Shown here: positions 16,765-26,797 of the stretch, piece after piece
Numbering within the stretch: position 1 is the first letter of the stretch
Layout of the letters: the number at the start of each line of letters is the position of its first letter
Assembly: GCF_026011735.1 (NCBI RefSeq)
Contig: NZ_BRVN01000004.1
Location: 158,862 to 222,861, forward strand
Length of the DNA: 64,000 nt
Direction: 5' to 3'
Source: Dietzia sp. NCCP-2495
Lineage (GTDB): Bacteria; Actinomycetota; Actinomycetes; Mycobacteriales; Mycobacteriaceae
Program-made: the position numbers and the translations under genes
Notes under the pieces: generated by a model
The model's input: only the letters and a program-made list of their open reading frames with translations
Told to the model about the DNA's origin: nothing
Database searches by the model: none

Positions 16765-17654
16765 CGGGGGTCCTCCTCGTCGTCGTCAGAAAATTCGGGT
16801 CCTGACACGGCGTCCGCACCGGGCGCGGCCTCGTCGGACTCCAGCTCCGTCCCTGCCGCGGCGGCCGTCCCCAGGTAGACCTCCTGGACGCGCGGGTCTG
16901 CCTGGATCTCGGCGACGGTGCCCTCGGCGAGGACCTTCCCCGCCGCGAGCACCGTGACGGTCGTGGCGAACGCGCGCATGAACTCCATGTCGTGCTCGAC
17001 CACCACGACCGTGCGGTCCTTAGCGATCCGCTGCAGCAGCTCGCCGGTGGCCTGCCGCTCCTCGGCGCCCATGCCGGCCACGGGCTCGTCGAGCAGCATG
17101 ACCTCGGCGTCCTGCACGAGCAGCATGCCGATCTCGAGCCACTGCTTCTGACCGTGCGCGAGCACGCCCGCCCTGGTCTGCGCCAGGTGCTCGAGGCCGA
17201 TGGTCTCCAGCGCCTCGGCGACGGCGGCCTCCCGCCCCTTCCGGCGACGCAGGAGGGTGAGCAGCCCGCGGCCGGCGCCGGCGGCGATGTCGAGGTTCTG
17301 CTCGACGGTGAGGTCCTCGAACACCGACGCCGTCTGGAACGTGCGGCCGATGCCCATCCGCGCGCGCTTGTGGGTCTTGACCCCGAGGACCGGCTGCCCC
17401 GACTTGTCGATCGAGCCGGTCGCGGGCACGAGGCCCGTGATCGCGTCGACGACCGTCGTCTTGCCGGCGCCGTTCGGGCCGATGAGGAACCGCAGGTCGC
17501 CCTGGTAGAGCGTGAGGTCCACGCCGTCGACGGCCCGGAACTCGTCGAACGTGACGGTGAGGTCGCGGACCTGGAGGTACGCGCCGTCGGACTGTACGGT
17601 CCCGCCGACCGACGGCCCGGGGCCCGCGGCGGTCAGTGTCTTCCCGGTGGTCAT
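16761..17654 (-). CDS. urtD: Urea ABC transporter ATPase UrtD
   Basis: The 297-residue LivG-type ATPase carries Walker A GPNGAGKTT, FRFLIGPNG-type entry (LRFLIGPNGAGKTTVVDAITG), the QTASVFEDLTVEQNLDIA segment, LAHGQKQWLEIGMLLVQ typical of UrtD, and Walker B VMLLDEPVAGMGAEE. A tail of about 30 acidic residues (ESDEAAPGADAV...DDDEEDPR) follows, longer than usual. The ATG overlaps the urtC stop. The open frame extends far upstream, but that part is only the shadow of urtC. Confidence 0.93.
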   Translation of the reverse strand: MTTGKTLTAAGPGPSVGGTVQSDGAYLQVRDLTVTFDEFRAVDGVDLTLYQGDLRFLIGPNGAGKTTVVDAITGLVPATGSIDKSGQPVLGVKTHKRARMGIGRTFQTASVFEDLTVEQNLDIAAGAGRGLLTLLRRRKGREAAVAEALETIGLEHLAQTRAGVLAHGQKQWLEIGMLLVQDAEVMLLDEPVAGMGAEERQATGELLQRIAKDRTVVVVEHDMEFMRAFATTVTVLAAGKVLAEGTVAEIQADPRVQEVYLGTAAAAGTELESDEAAPGADAVSGPEFSDDDEEDPR

Positions 17655-18814
17655 CGGGTCTCCTCGGTGTCGGTGGTGGCGCGGCGTCGGCGGAGGGCGA
17701 ACAGGGAGGCGAGCCCTCCGGGGAGGAATCCGACGACGACGATGAAGAGCACTCCCTGCAGGTAGGTCCACTGGGAGGGGTACGCCTCGGCGAACGTGAC
17801 CTGCGCCCACGCCACGCCGATGGCGCCGAGCACCGGACCGAGCAACGTGGCGCGGCCGCCGATCGCGACGCCGATGAGGAACGCGATCGACGGCGCGATG
17901 CCGATTGCCGAGGGCGAGATGATCCCCACGACGGGGACGAACAGCGCCCCGCCGAGGCCCGCCGCGAACGCCGCCACCGCGTACGCGAAGGACTTGACCA
18001 GTGCCGGGTCGTAGCCGAGGAAGCGGACCCGCTCCTCCTGGTCGCGCACCGCGACGAGCAGCTCGCCGAAGCGCGAGAACATGAGCTGGCGCACGAGCAG
18101 CACCACGGCGACGAGCACGCCGCCGGTGATGAAGTAGAGCATGAGCCGGTTGGCGGGGTCGTTGAGTGCGAAACCGAAGAAGCCGGTGAAGCGGTTGAGC
18201 CCGTTCGAGCCGCCGAGGTCCGCGCGACTCACGAGGAAGATCGCCGCGGCCGCCGCCAGTGCCTGGGACAGGATCGCGAAGTAGGCGCCCTTGACCTTGC
18301 GGTTGAACACGAGGTAGCCGAACCCGAACGCGAACAGGGCGGGGACGAGCAGGATCACCGCGAGCGCGAAGCCGGGCGAGGCGAATGGGGCCCAGTAGCC
18401 GGGCAGTTCGCGCATGCCGGCTATCTGCATGAAGTCCGGGAGGGCGTCCGGGCCGCCCCGGCCCTGCGCGTCGGCCATCTTGAGGTGCATCGCCATGGCG
18501 TAGGCGCCGATCCCGAAGTACACGCCCTGGCCGAGCGTGAGCATGCCGCCCCGGCCCCACGCGAGGCCGATGCCCGTGGCGACGAGGGCGAAGCAGAAGT
18601 ACCGGGCGAGCTGGCTCAGGCGGAAGTCGCTGAGTACGGCGGGGGCGACCGCGAACACGAGAAGCACGGCCACGGCGAGGCCGGCCCAGAAGACCCACCG
18701 CGGCCGGCCCGACGCCCCGGGGGCGGTGAGGCGGGCGCGCAGTCCGGCGGGTGCGGAGGTGGCGGCGGTGTCGGAGGCGGCTGCGGCGCCGGAGGTGGTG
18801 AGGGTGTCGGTCAT
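17651..18814 (-). CDS. urtC: Urea ABC transporter permease UrtC
   Basis: The 387-residue LivM-type permease has about ten hydrophobic segments and typical motifs: CFALVATGIGLAWGRGGMLTLGQGVYFGIGAYAMAMHLKM, VREQEERVRFLGYD-like loop (VRDQEERVRFLGYDPALVKSFAYAVAAF), and GLFVPVVGIISPS-like ALFVPVVGIISPSAIG. The N-terminal 35 residues are Ala/Thr-rich and cytoplasmic. Both ends overlap the neighbours by 4 bp. With UrtB it forms the urea pore. Confidence 0.92.
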   Translation of the reverse strand: MTDTLTTSGAAAASDTAATSAPAGLRARLTAPGASGRPRWVFWAGLAVAVLLVFAVAPAVLSDFRLSQLARYFCFALVATGIGLAWGRGGMLTLGQGVYFGIGAYAMAMHLKMADAQGRGGPDALPDFMQIAGMRELPGYWAPFASPGFALAVILLVPALFAFGFGYLVFNRKVKGAYFAILSQALAAAAAIFLVSRADLGGSNGLNRFTGFFGFALNDPANRLMLYFITGGVLVAVVLLVRQLMFSRFGELLVAVRDQEERVRFLGYDPALVKSFAYAVAAFAAGLGGALFVPVVGIISPSAIGIAPSIAFLIGVAIGGRATLLGPVLGAIGVAWAQVTFAEAYPSQWTYLQGVLFIVVVGFLPGGLASLFALRRRRATTDTEETR

Positions 18815-19695
18815 GCCAGGCTCCTGGTCTTGACGGCGAACAAGCCCTGGGGCCGGACCTGGAGGAAGATGATGATCGCAACGAACACCAGGACCTTGGC
18901 CACCGAGGCGGTGGTCGAGTACTCGAAGAACGACTGCATGACCCCGAGCGCGAACGCGGCGATCACGGCGCCGCGGAGGTTGCCGAGTCCGCCGATCACC
19001 ACGACGAGGAACGCGTCGATGAGGTAGGACTGCCCGATCGTGGGGCTGGTCGAGCCGATGAGGGTCAGTGCGACGCCGGCGACGCCGGCCAGGCCCGAGC
19101 CGATGAAGAAGGTCGTGAGGTCGCTGCGCCGCGAGTTGATGCCCGAGGCCTCGGCGAGGTCGCGGTTGAGGGTGACCGCGCGGATTCGGCGGCCCATCGG
19201 CGTGAAACGCATCGCGGCCATGAGAGCGGCCACACAGGCGACGGCGAGCACGAGGATGAACAGGCGCGTGTAGGGGACGGACGCGCCGAGGATCTCGACG
19301 TTGCCGCGGAGGAACGCCGGGACCTCGACGTTCACCGCGGGGGCGCCCCAGATGTCGCGGGCGATCTGCTGGAGCACGAGGCCCACACCGAAGGTCACCA
19401 GGAGCGTGTCGAGGGGGCGGGCGTACAGGCGCCGGATGAGCACCACCTCGATGAGCACGCCGAGGAGGCCGCCGACGACGAACCCGAGGACCAGCGAGAC
19501 CAGGAGGCTCACGCCCGAGGCGGAGAGGATTTGCTGGGTGACGTAGGCGGTGTAGCAGCCCGCCATGATGAACTCGCCGTGGGCCATGTTGATCACGCCC
19601 ATCTGACCGAAGGTCAGGGACAGGCCGAGGGCGGCGAGCAACAGGATCGAGCCGATGCTCAGGCCCGTGGCGAGTTGTCCGATGAGGACTTCCAC
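18811..19695 (-). CDS. urtB: Urea ABC transporter permease UrtB
   Basis: The LivH-type permease contains SIGSILLLAALGLSLTFGQMGVINMAHGEFIMAGCYTAYV, the NMAHGE motif typical of UrtB, and TFGVGLVLQQIARDIWGAPAVNVEVP. I chose the GTG at 19695 (MEVLIGQ..., 294 residues) because aaggaaacgat gives it a ribosome site at the right distance; a GTG at 19722 would add nine charged residues without one. It follows urtA copy 2 after 91 bp and forms the urea channel with UrtC. Confidence 0.92.
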   Translation of the reverse strand: MEVLIGQLATGLSIGSILLLAALGLSLTFGQMGVINMAHGEFIMAGCYTAYVTQQILSASGVSLLVSLVLGFVVGGLLGVLIEVVLIRRLYARPLDTLLVTFGVGLVLQQIARDIWGAPAVNVEVPAFLRGNVEILGASVPYTRLFILVLAVACVAALMAAMRFTPMGRRIRAVTLNRDLAEASGINSRRSDLTTFFIGSGLAGVAGVALTLIGSTSPTIGQSYLIDAFLVVVIGGLGNLRGAVIAAFALGVMQSFFEYSTTASVAKVLVFVAIIIFLQVRPQGLFAVKTRSLA

Positions 19696-19786
19696 ATCGT
19701 TTCCTTTCTTCTGGATGCGCACCCCGGGCCGCGGCGCCCGGTGGTGGGCCGGGGCGCCGCGGACGCCGGGTGAGGGGAACGGGCCG

Positions 19787-21067
19787 TCAGTTGCCGGAGA
19801 GCTCGCCGGCCCAGTCGTAGGTCTCGAGGTACGGGTCGGGCTCGATCGGCTCGCCGGAGCTCCACACCTCGTAGATCAGGCCGTCCGGGCGGATCTCGCC
19901 GATGAGGGCCGTCTTGGAGATGTGGTTGTTCTCGCCGTCGATCGTGACCGTGCCCTCGGGGGCCTCGTAGCTCACCCCGTCGGCGGCCTCCTGGACTGCG
20001 GGGACATCGAAGCTGCCGGCCTTCTCGACCGTGTTCTTCCACAGGTAGACCGAGGTGTACGCGGCCTCCATCGGGTCGGAGGTGACCCGGTTCTCGCCGT
20101 ACTTCGCCTTGAACGCGTCGACGAACGCGGTGTTGGCCGGTGAGTCGATGGTCTGGTAGTAGTTCCACGACGTGAGCTGACCGACGATGTTCTCGGCCCC
20201 GATGCCCTGGACCTCCTCCTCGGCGATCGACACGCTCACGACCGGGGTGTCCTCGGCGGCCAGGCCCGCGTTGGAGTACTCGCGGAAGAACGCGACGTTG
20301 GAGTCGCCGTTGAGGGTGTTGAACACCGCGTCGGGCTGGGCGGTGCGGACCTTGTTGACGATCGTGGAGAAGTCGGTGGAGCCGAGCGGCGTGTAGTCCT
20401 CGCCGAGGATCTCCACGTCGTTCGCGTCGGCCCACGCCCGGATCACCCGGTTGGCGGTCTGCGGGAACACGTAGTCGGAGCCGACGAGGTACAGCGACTC
20501 GATGTCGCGCTCCTCCTTGAGGTAGTCGAGCGCGGGGACGATCTGCTGGTTGGTCGTGGCGCCGGAGTAGAAGATGTTCGGCGACGACTCGAGGCCCTCG
20601 TACTGGACGGGGTAGTAGAGCAGCGCGTTGTTGTCCTCGACCACGGGGAGCATGGCCTTGCGGCTCGACGAGGTCCAGCCGCCGAAGACCGCGGCCACGC
20701 AGTCGGCGGTGATGAGCTTCTCGGCCCGCTCGGCGAACACGGCGGGGTCGGACGCGCCGTCCTCGACGATCGGCTCGATCTGCTTGCCGAGCACGCCGCC
20801 GTCGGCGTTGATCTCCTCGATCGCCAGCGCCACGGAGTCGCGCACGGTCTCCTCTGAGATCGCCATGGTGCCCGACAGGGAGTGCAGCGAGCCGACCTTG
20901 ATCGTGTCGCCGGAGGTGTCGACACAGGACTCGGCGGCGGCTGCGGACTCGTCGGTGGTGCGGCTGCCGCACGCGGTGAGGGCGCCGACGCCGAGCGCCA
21001 GGAGCGCCGCGGCGGCCACGGCCCGGCGCGGGCGGGTGGTTCCGGTACGGAAGGGGGTGCTGGTCAC
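19787..21067 (-). CDS. urtA: Urea ABC transporter substrate-binding lipoprotein, copy 2
   Basis: This 426-residue paralogue of the cluster-1 UrtA has a twin-positive signal region, lipobox [11 protein letters not shown], and the same body motifs ([83 protein letters not shown]). It has the YPVQYEG form typical of most UrtA proteins, where copy 1 has YYGQQYEG. GTG start. It heads the urtABCDE operon, so it is probably the main binding protein; copy 1 would share the same permease or serve another condition. Confidence 0.93.
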   Translation of the reverse strand: MTSTPFRTGTTRPRRAVAAAALLALGVGALTACGSRTTDESAAAAESCVDTSGDTIKVGSLHSLSGTMAISEETVRDSVALAIEEINADGGVLGKQIEPIVEDGASDPAVFAERAEKLITADCVAAVFGGWTSSSRKAMLPVVEDNNALLYYPVQYEGLESSPNIFYSGATTNQQIVPALDYLKEERDIESLYLVGSDYVFPQTANRVIRAWADANDVEILGEDYTPLGSTDFSTIVNKVRTAQPDAVFNTLNGDSNVAFFREYSNAGLAAEDTPVVSVSIAEEEVQGIGAENIVGQLTSWNYYQTIDSPANTAFVDAFKAKYGENRVTSDPMEAAYTSVYLWKNTVEKAGSFDVPAVQEAADGVSYEAPEGTVTIDGENNHISKTALIGEIRPDGLIYEVWSSGEPIEPDPYLETYDWAGELSGN

Positions 21068-21265
21068 GATGGATCGTCCTCGATGTCTCTTCGCGGCTGT
21101 CGTGACTTCCCGGGGCCCGGGGTCCGAAGCTCGATGAGAAGTAAAGGTATGGACGCCGTGTGCGCCGCAGGGGTCAACCGTGTTTCGGCCGTGTTGCCCG
21201 GCCCGGCCGCTCGTGAAGGTTGTGTGTCGCGCGCCGTCGGCCTGTGCCGCGTGCCGGGTGCCGGG

Positions 21266-22201
21266 TCAGCTCTTGCGCAGGTCCGGCGCGGGGGCGCCGA
21301 GGACGTGGGTGCGGCTCGCCGACCACGCGGCACGGACCGCGCCCTCGACCTCCTCCTGCCCGTCCCCGACCAGGCGGACCCACGCACCGGCGCCGTCCGG
21401 GAGCGTGCTCACGCCGGCCCGGCACCCGGGGGCGTCCGCCGTGGCGTCGCGGAGGACCCCGGCGAGCTCGGCGGCGGGTCCGGGGGCCACGACGAACAGC
21501 GTGCCCATGGCCCCCGCGGCGCCCACCACGAGGGGGTGCGCGGCCTCGGCGCCGACGATGCGGGTCGTGTCGACCGCGACCGGGTCCCCGCCGGGGCGGA
21601 CGATCTCGACGGTGGACACGAGCGCGTCGAGGTCCCACCGCTCCCCGCGTGCCACGCGGCCGGCGGTGAGCACGTCGGCGGCGACGAGCACCGCGTCGTC
21701 CGGCACCTCGGCGACCAGTCGCTGCTGGAAGCGGCTCCCCGCGTACGGGATGAGGGGATCGGGCACCCACTCGCACACCGCGCCGCGTTCCAGGGTCAGG
21801 GACACGGTCTGGGTGCCGTACCCGACGTCGGTGCGGTGGACTCGTGTCGCCGCCTGGGTGGTGACGACGACGTGGGCACCGTCTGCGACCCTGATGCCCG
21901 TGTCGAGGCGGTCGCCCCCGACCACGCCGCCCCCGGTGGACATGACGTAGGTGACCGGGACGTGCGGGAGTGCGGGGTCTACGTACAGCGGCCGCATGAC
22001 CTGGAGCGGGGACTTCTGGTGGCGCCGGGCGAGGACCGTCCGGCCGCCGGGGTCTTTACGAAAGTCGAGGTCGAGCACGCCCACCTTGCCCGGCGAGCCC
22101 ACGGGCAGCGCGCCGGGCCCGGTCTCCGGGCCCGCGGCCACCTCCGGCCAGACAGGCCCGGGGTCGGCCGCGCGGGTGAGCCGGGTTCCGGGCCGGGTCA
22201 T
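21266..22201 (-). CDS. ureD: Urease accessory protein UreD/UreH (cluster 2)
   Basis: The 311-residue protein shows canonical UreD motifs: PVTYVMSTGGGVVGGDRLDTGIRV, VVTTQAATRVHRTDVGYGTQT, LERGAVCEWVPDPLIPYAGSRFQQRL and DVLTAGRVARGERW. Its ATG overlaps the ureG stop by 4 bp. It is the last gene of cluster 2; the 198-bp gap to urtA copy 2 holds no recognisable gene or strong hairpin, so the urt operon may be partly read through from cluster 2. Confidence 0.93.
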   Translation of the reverse strand: MTRPGTRLTRAADPGPVWPEVAAGPETGPGALPVGSPGKVGVLDLDFRKDPGGRTVLARRHQKSPLQVMRPLYVDPALPHVPVTYVMSTGGGVVGGDRLDTGIRVADGAHVVVTTQAATRVHRTDVGYGTQTVSLTLERGAVCEWVPDPLIPYAGSRFQQRLVAEVPDDAVLVAADVLTAGRVARGERWDLDALVSTVEIVRPGGDPVAVDTTRIVGAEAAHPLVVGAAGAMGTLFVVAPGPAAELAGVLRDATADAPGCRAGVSTLPDGAGAWVRLVGDGQEEVEGAVRAAWSASRTHVLGAPAPDLRKS

Positions 22202-22833
22202 CCGGCGGGCAACAGGTCCGCGCGCCGGGACTCGAGATGGTCGAGCACGTCGTCGATCCCGGTGCCGCTGAGGCAGTCGGTGAGCGCGACGGGCCGGCCG
22301 GAGCGGACGCGATCGGCGTCGGAGGCCATCACGTCGAGGTCGCACCGCACGTATTGCGCGATGTCGATCTTGTTGATCACGAGCAGGTCGCACTCGGTGA
22401 TGCCCGGGCCGCGCTTGCGGGGCATCTTCTCTCCCTCGGCGGTGTCGAGGACGAAAAGAAAGAGGTCGACGAGCGCCGGGGAGAACGTGAGCGTGAGGTT
22501 GTCGCCTCCGGACTCGAAGATGAGGGTGTCGACGTCGGGGTGCTCGTCGAGCATCTCGGCTCCCACCGCGAGGTTCATCGTGGGGTCGTCGCGGACGGCG
22601 GTGTGCGGGCACGAGCCCGTCTCCACGCCCACGACGCGCGCGGGGTCGAGCACGCCGGCCAGCGTGCGGCGCACGTGCTCGGCGTCCTCCTGCGTGTAGA
22701 TGTCGTTGGTGATCACGGCCGGGGTCCGGCCGCGCTCGATGAGGGCGGGGACGAGCGCCTCGATGAGTGCCGTCTTCCCGGAACCCACGGGTCCCCCGAT
22801 TCCGATCCGCAGTACCTGTCGCCCGAGTGCCAT
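22198..22833 (-). CDS. ureG: Urease accessory GTPase UreG (cluster 2)
   Basis: The 211-residue GTPase has [69 protein letters not shown] and NKIDIAQYV. This is the standard UreG sequence; the cluster-1 copy differs at many of these points ([19 protein letters not shown]), so each UreG probably serves its own urease. The ATG has no close Shine-Dalgarno. A 154-bp gap with an inverted repeat separates it from ureF, so ureGD may have its own promoter. Confidence 0.94.
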   Translation of the reverse strand: MALGRQVLRIGIGGPVGSGKTALIEALVPALIERGRTPAVITNDIYTQEDAEHVRRTLAGVLDPARVVGVETGSCPHTAVRDDPTMNLAVGAEMLDEHPDVDTLIFESGGDNLTLTFSPALVDLFLFVLDTAEGEKMPRKRGPGITECDLLVINKIDIAQYVRCDLDVMASDADRVRSGRPVALTDCLSGTGIDDVLDHLESRRADLLPAG

Positions 22834-22885
22834 GGTGCCGACGCTACCCCGCGCGTGTTTCGGGGCCGTTGCGCACCGTTCCGGC

Positions 22886-22963
22886 GATCGATCGCATCTC
22901 GTGAAAATCGATCACATTCCTGGCGAGACCTACTCAGCCGATGCGGCATAAATGCGATCGATC
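22886..22963. promoter_or_regulatory. Perfect 12-bp inverted repeat upstream of ureG copy 2
   Basis: GATCGATCGCAT (22886-22897) and its exact complement ATGCGATCGATC (22952-22963) are 54 bp apart, with AT-richer sequence between them that includes gtgaaaatcgatcac. The gap (22834-22987) lies between ureF and ureG, both read leftward. It may be a regulator site or a processing hairpin for the ureGD part of the operon. Confidence 0.5.
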
Positions 22964-22987
22964 TGGGAGGGCCGCGCCCGGGGCGGG

Positions 22988-23797
22988 TCAGCTCGCGAAG
23001 AGCCGGGCCTCCGCGTGCTCGTGGCGACACGAGGCCAGGTCGAGCCCGGGCGCGGAGCCGCCGATCCACTCGAGGGGCCGCCGCAGCGCCGCGTCGGTGA
23101 CCTCCTCGATCACGGGCGCCGCGCCGCGGACCAACGCCTGCGCACTGCGGTGGTCGGCCAGACGCAGCCGGAGCGCGGCCCCGGCCATGCTGATCACCAC
23201 CGCGGTGAGATCCGCAGCCACCGCCTCGCGCCGGGTGAGCCCGCCCCGCGCGTAGACCACTCCCATGACGACGGACTGCGAGCCCGGGGCCCGCTTCGCC
23301 CGCACGTGCGCGTTCCACGCGTCCACCACGGGGTCGTCCAGGATCTCGGCGGCCAGGTCGAGGACCTGACGGCCGGTGCGGGTCGCTCCGTCGCGGAACT
23401 CCCTGGTCAGTCGCGTGGCGTGGAGGCGCCGGTCGATGCGCGTGAGGGCCGCCAGGAGCTCGGTGGCGCCGCACCCGCTGGCGTCCGGCCCGGCCTCGCC
23501 CGGCACCGCTCCGCCTGGCACCGCCATGTCGCCGTGCTTTCCCGGTGCCGCCCCGCCGCCGTGCTCCGCGACCGCCGACCACGCGAGCGCGAGCGCCGTC
23601 GCGTCCGCCGGCCCTGTGGAGTGCCGCAGGATCCCGTGCACCATGTCGGCCAGCGAGTCCGCGTCGACCCGCCCCTCCTGCGCGAGCCCCTCGAGCCCGT
23701 GCGAGAGCGTGTACATGCCCGAGGGGAACGACGAGTCGGTGAACTGCAGCGCGAGCAACAGCCGCCCGAGCCCGGCCTCCGGAACTGCCCCCGTCAT
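22988..23797 (-). CDS. ureF: Urease accessory protein UreF (cluster 2)
   Basis: The 269-residue protein has [32 protein letters not shown] at the N-terminus and [23 protein letters not shown] at the C-terminus, both classical UreF. An insertion of about 35 residues rich in Gly, Ala and Pro with repeated PG motifs (about 83-117) is not part of the fold. The ATG overlaps the ureBC stop by 4 bp. It partners with UreD and UreG of this cluster. Confidence 0.92.
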   Translation of the reverse strand: MTGAVPEAGLGRLLLALQFTDSSFPSGMYTLSHGLEGLAQEGRVDADSLADMVHGILRHSTGPADATALALAWSAVAEHGGGAAPGKHGDMAVPGGAVPGEAGPDASGCGATELLAALTRIDRRLHATRLTREFRDGATRTGRQVLDLAAEILDDPVVDAWNAHVRAKRAPGSQSVVMGVVYARGGLTRREAVAADLTAVVISMAGAALRLRLADHRSAQALVRGAAPVIEEVTDAALRRPLEWIGGSAPGLDLASCRHEHAEARLFAS

Positions 23798-25977
23798 GCC
23801 AGGTAGTGGAGCTGCGCGAGCGGCAGCGTGGTGGCCGGGGCAATGGTCGCGGGCTCGCCGTCGACGGTGACGACGTACGTCTCGGGATCGACCCCGATCT
23901 CGGGGCAGCGGTCGTTGCGCACCATGTCGGCCTTGCCGATCCCGCGGCAGCCGCGGACCGGCAGGCACGGCGAGCCCAACCCGAGCTGGTCGGGTACCCC
24001 GGCCTCGATCGCGGCGGCGGACAGGAACGTCACGCGCGTGGCCTGCAGCGCCCGGCCGTACGCCCCGAACATCGGCCGGTAGAGCACGGGTTCGGGCGTG
24101 GGCAGCGACGCGTTTGGGTCGCCCATCGGCGCCCAAACGATCATCCCGCCCTTGATCACGGCGGACGGCTTGGCGGCGAACGAGTCGACGGGCCACACCA
24201 CGAGGTCGGCGAGCTTGCCCGGCTCGACCGACCCGAGGTGCTCGGCGACCCCTGCGGCGATCGCCGGGTTGATCGTCATCTTGGCCAGATAGCGCAGGAC
24301 GCGCTCGTTGTCGTTGCGCGCGCCGCCGGCGCCGTCGGGGGACGCGGCGACGTCCTCGGGCAGCGGCCCGCGCTCGAGGCGGCAGTGGTGGGCGGTCTGG
24401 AACGCGCGTATCCACGACTCGCCGATCCGCCCCATGGCCTGGGAGTCGGAGGAGAAGATCGAGATGATCCCCTCGTCGTGCAGCACGGTCTCGGCGGCGA
24501 TCGTCTCGGCGCGCACCCGGGAGTCGGCGAAGCTCACGTCCTCGGGGATGTCGTGCGACAGGTGGTGGCACACCATGACCATGTCGAGCAGCTCGTCGAC
24601 CGAGTTGACCGTGTACGGCAGCGTCGGGTTGGTCGACGCGGGCAGCACGTTGGGTTCGCCGCACACGCGGAGGATGTCGGGCGCGTGCCCGCCGCCGGCG
24701 CCCTCGGAGTGGAACGTGTGGATGGTCGAGTCGCCGATCGCGGCGCGCGTGTCCTCGTAGAAACCGGACTCGTTGAGCGTGTCGGTGTGTATCGCCACCT
24801 GCACGTCGTGGGCGTCGGCGACCTCCTGCACGCAGCGGATCGCCGCGGGGGTCGTGCCCCAGTCCTCGTGGATCTTGAGCCCGGCCGCGCCGGCGACGAT
24901 CTGCTCGACCGCCGACTCCGGCTGCGACGTGTTGCCCTTGCCCAGCAGCCCGACGTTGACCGGTAGCCCGTCGACGGCCTGCAGCATGCGGCCGATGTTC
25001 CAGGCGCCGGGCGTGCACGTGGTGCCCTTGGTCCCCTCCGCCGGACCGGTGCCACCGCCGAACAGGGTGGTCACGCCGTTGGACAGCGCCTCCTCGGCCT
25101 GCTGGGGCGCGAGGAAGTGGATATGGGTGTCCACGCCGCCGGCGGTGACGATCTTGTGCTCGCCGGCCACGACCTCGGTGCCCGGGCCGATCACGAGGTC
25201 GGGGTGCACGCCGTCCTGCAGGTGCGGATTGCCGGCCTTGCCCACGGCCACGATCCGCCCGTCCCGTACGCCGATGTCGCCCTTGACCACGCCGATCACC
25301 GCGTCGAGGATCGTCGCGCCGGTGATCACGAGGTCGAGCGCCCCCGACGCCCGCGTCCCGGCGGGGTCCTGCGCCATCCCGTCGCGTATCGCCTTGCCAC
25401 CCCCGTACACGGCCTCCTCGCCGTACCCGCGCGAGCCGTCGTGGGTCTCGGCGTTGTGGTCGCGCGTCACCTCGATCGTCAGCGCGGTGTCGGCGAGCGT
25501 GAGCCGGTCGCCGACGGTCGGTCCGTAGATGTCGGTGTAGGTCGCGCGCGGCAGGACGGTCGGCGGCCCGTCCGGCTCCCCCGCCGTCCCGTCCCCGTCC
25601 GGCCGGGGTTCGTCGCCGAACCCGCCGGCGGCCAGCCTCTCGAGGGCCCGCGCGCGCACCTCGTCGTCGTCCAGTGGGCCGTTCACGAGCCCCGAGAACC
25701 CGTGGCAGACACGGGCTCCCGCGTAGTCGACGAGCCGTACCGTCCGCGTCTGCCCCGGCTCGAACCGCACCGCGAGCCCGGCCCCGATCGCGAGGTGACG
25801 GCCGTAGGCGGCCCGCCGGTCGAACCGGAGCTCCCGGTTGGCCTCGAAGAAGTGGTAATGCGAGCCGACCTGGACGGCGCGGTCGCCGGTGTTGGTCACG
25901 GCGACCTCGACGGTCGGGCGTCCGGCATCGAGCGTGACGTCACCGTCTCCATAGGTGTAGTGGACTGATGCGGACAT
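23794..25977 (-). CDS. ureBC: Urease beta-alpha fusion subunit (cluster 2)
   Basis: This 727-residue protein joins UreB and UreC in one frame. Residues 1-115 are the beta subunit ([38 protein letters not shown]). A Gly/Asp/Pro linker (about 118-142) follows, then the alpha subunit. Nickel ligands are His285/His287 (DTHIHF), Lys368 (GLKIHEDW), His397 (AIHTDT), His423 ([13 protein letters not shown]) and Asp511 (SSDSQAMGR); the flap Cys is Cys470 (MVCHHL). The canonical HIHFLAPQQ and [18 protein letters not shown] segments are intact, unlike in the cluster-1 UreC. Fusion of beta to alpha with a separate gamma is rare; bacterial fusions usually join gamma to beta. Confidence 0.95.
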   Translation of the reverse strand: MSASVHYTYGDGDVTLDAGRPTVEVAVTNTGDRAVQVGSHYHFFEANRELRFDRRAAYGRHLAIGAGLAVRFEPGQTRTVRLVDYAGARVCHGFSGLVNGPLDDDEVRARALERLAAGGFGDEPRPDGDGTAGEPDGPPTVLPRATYTDIYGPTVGDRLTLADTALTIEVTRDHNAETHDGSRGYGEEAVYGGGKAIRDGMAQDPAGTRASGALDLVITGATILDAVIGVVKGDIGVRDGRIVAVGKAGNPHLQDGVHPDLVIGPGTEVVAGEHKIVTAGGVDTHIHFLAPQQAEEALSNGVTTLFGGGTGPAEGTKGTTCTPGAWNIGRMLQAVDGLPVNVGLLGKGNTSQPESAVEQIVAGAAGLKIHEDWGTTPAAIRCVQEVADAHDVQVAIHTDTLNESGFYEDTRAAIGDSTIHTFHSEGAGGGHAPDILRVCGEPNVLPASTNPTLPYTVNSVDELLDMVMVCHHLSHDIPEDVSFADSRVRAETIAAETVLHDEGIISIFSSDSQAMGRIGESWIRAFQTAHHCRLERGPLPEDVAASPDGAGGARNDNERVLRYLAKMTINPAIAAGVAEHLGSVEPGKLADLVVWPVDSFAAKPSAVIKGGMIVWAPMGDPNASLPTPEPVLYRPMFGAYGRALQATRVTFLSAAAIEAGVPDQLGLGSPCLPVRGCRGIGKADMVRNDRCPEIGVDPETYVVTVDGEPATIAPATTLPLAQLHYLA

Positions 25978-25996
25978 CGGGACTCCTCGTGCGTGA

Positions 25997-26797
25997 CTAG
26001 TGCGAGTGGCTGTAGAGGGTGCCGTCGGCGGCGACGTGCGAGTGGGCGTAACCGTGACCGTCCTCGGCCTCGAGCGCCGCGTCGATCCCGTCCCGGCCGT
26101 GCTCGAGTCGGTGCACGGCTTCGGCGGCGCGGGTGTCGAGCACGCTGCGCACGACGGCGGGCCCGAACAGCGCGGTGCCCTCGCCGGGGAGCCCGTGTCC
26201 GGTCACCGGGGCGGGGGCGAGGGTCGCCGGCACGATCACCGGCCGCGCGACGCCGAGGGCCGTCAGGCGCGCGAGCCCCCCGGCGAGGTCGGGGTCGGGC
26301 TCGACGCCGCCGTCGAACGCCACCTCGACCAGCGCGGGACGGCCGTACTGCCGGGCCAGGCGCGCGACGCGGAACAGTTCGGCGTCGGCGAACGGGTCGA
26401 TCCCGGGGCTCACGACGAGCGCGCCCTCAGCGTCGGGGTGGCGGCGCAGAGCCGCCCGCAGGCGAGTGACCAGCATCGACGGGTCGCCGAAGGGGTCGGC
26501 CAGGGCGAGGCGGCCCGGCCCCAGCCGGGGCCGGAGGTCGCGGAGAGTGCGGGAGCAGTCCGCGATCACCGCGGGGGACCGACCGAAAGAGAGGGGGACG
26601 ACGACGACGAGGTCGTCAGGAGCACCGGTCGCCAGGGCCTCCACCACGTCGCCGAGCGCGCGGCCCGGCCGGGCGGTGGGCACACCGGGATCGGGCATCC
26701 CCTCGGCCTCCGGACCGACGGCCGCGACGACGTGCACCGCGGACGGGGGGCGGTGCGCGGGGGAGTGCGTGTGCGCGCCGGGGCGGGTGTCGCTCAT
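25997..26797 (-). CDS. CbiX-like protein with His-rich ends, candidate nickel chaperone of cluster 2
   Basis: The 266-residue protein starts at the ATG overlapping the ureA stop and lies between ureA and ureBC. Its core resembles the two-repeat CbiX/sirohydrochlorin chelatase fold: [40 protein letters not shown], then [26 protein letters not shown] and [39 protein letters not shown]. The His residues that normally bind metal (GHGSR at the start, and the His after the PLFL-type strand) are absent. Instead the N-terminus has HTHSPAH and the C-terminus [19 protein letters not shown]. As this cluster lacks ureE, a nickel-carrying role is plausible; this is inference from position and the His tails. 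Confidence 0.65.
   Translation of the reverse strand: MSDTRPGAHTHSPAHRPPSAVHVVAAVGPEAEGMPDPGVPTARPGRALGDVVEALATGAPDDLVVVVPLSFGRSPAVIADCSRTLRDLRPRLGPGRLALADPFGDPSMLVTRLRAALRRHPDAEGALVVSPGIDPFADAELFRVARLARQYGRPALVEVAFDGGVEPDPDLAGGLARLTALGVARPVIVPATLAPAPVTGHGLPGEGTALFGPAVVRSVLDTRAAEAVHRLEHGRDGIDAALEAEDGHGYAHSHVAADGTLYSHSH

Noticed and set aside
16761..18881. A 706-residue fusion of urtC and urtD
   Set aside because: Only the last 297 residues match UrtD; the upstream part of that frame is the shifted shadow of urtC, which has its own intact frame and an ATGA overlap.
22988..25018. A 676-residue UreF with a long N-terminal extension
   Set aside because: The extension is Arg/His-rich shadow sequence antisense to frame of ureBC. 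The UreF domain starts cleanly at the ATG overlapping the ureBC stop.
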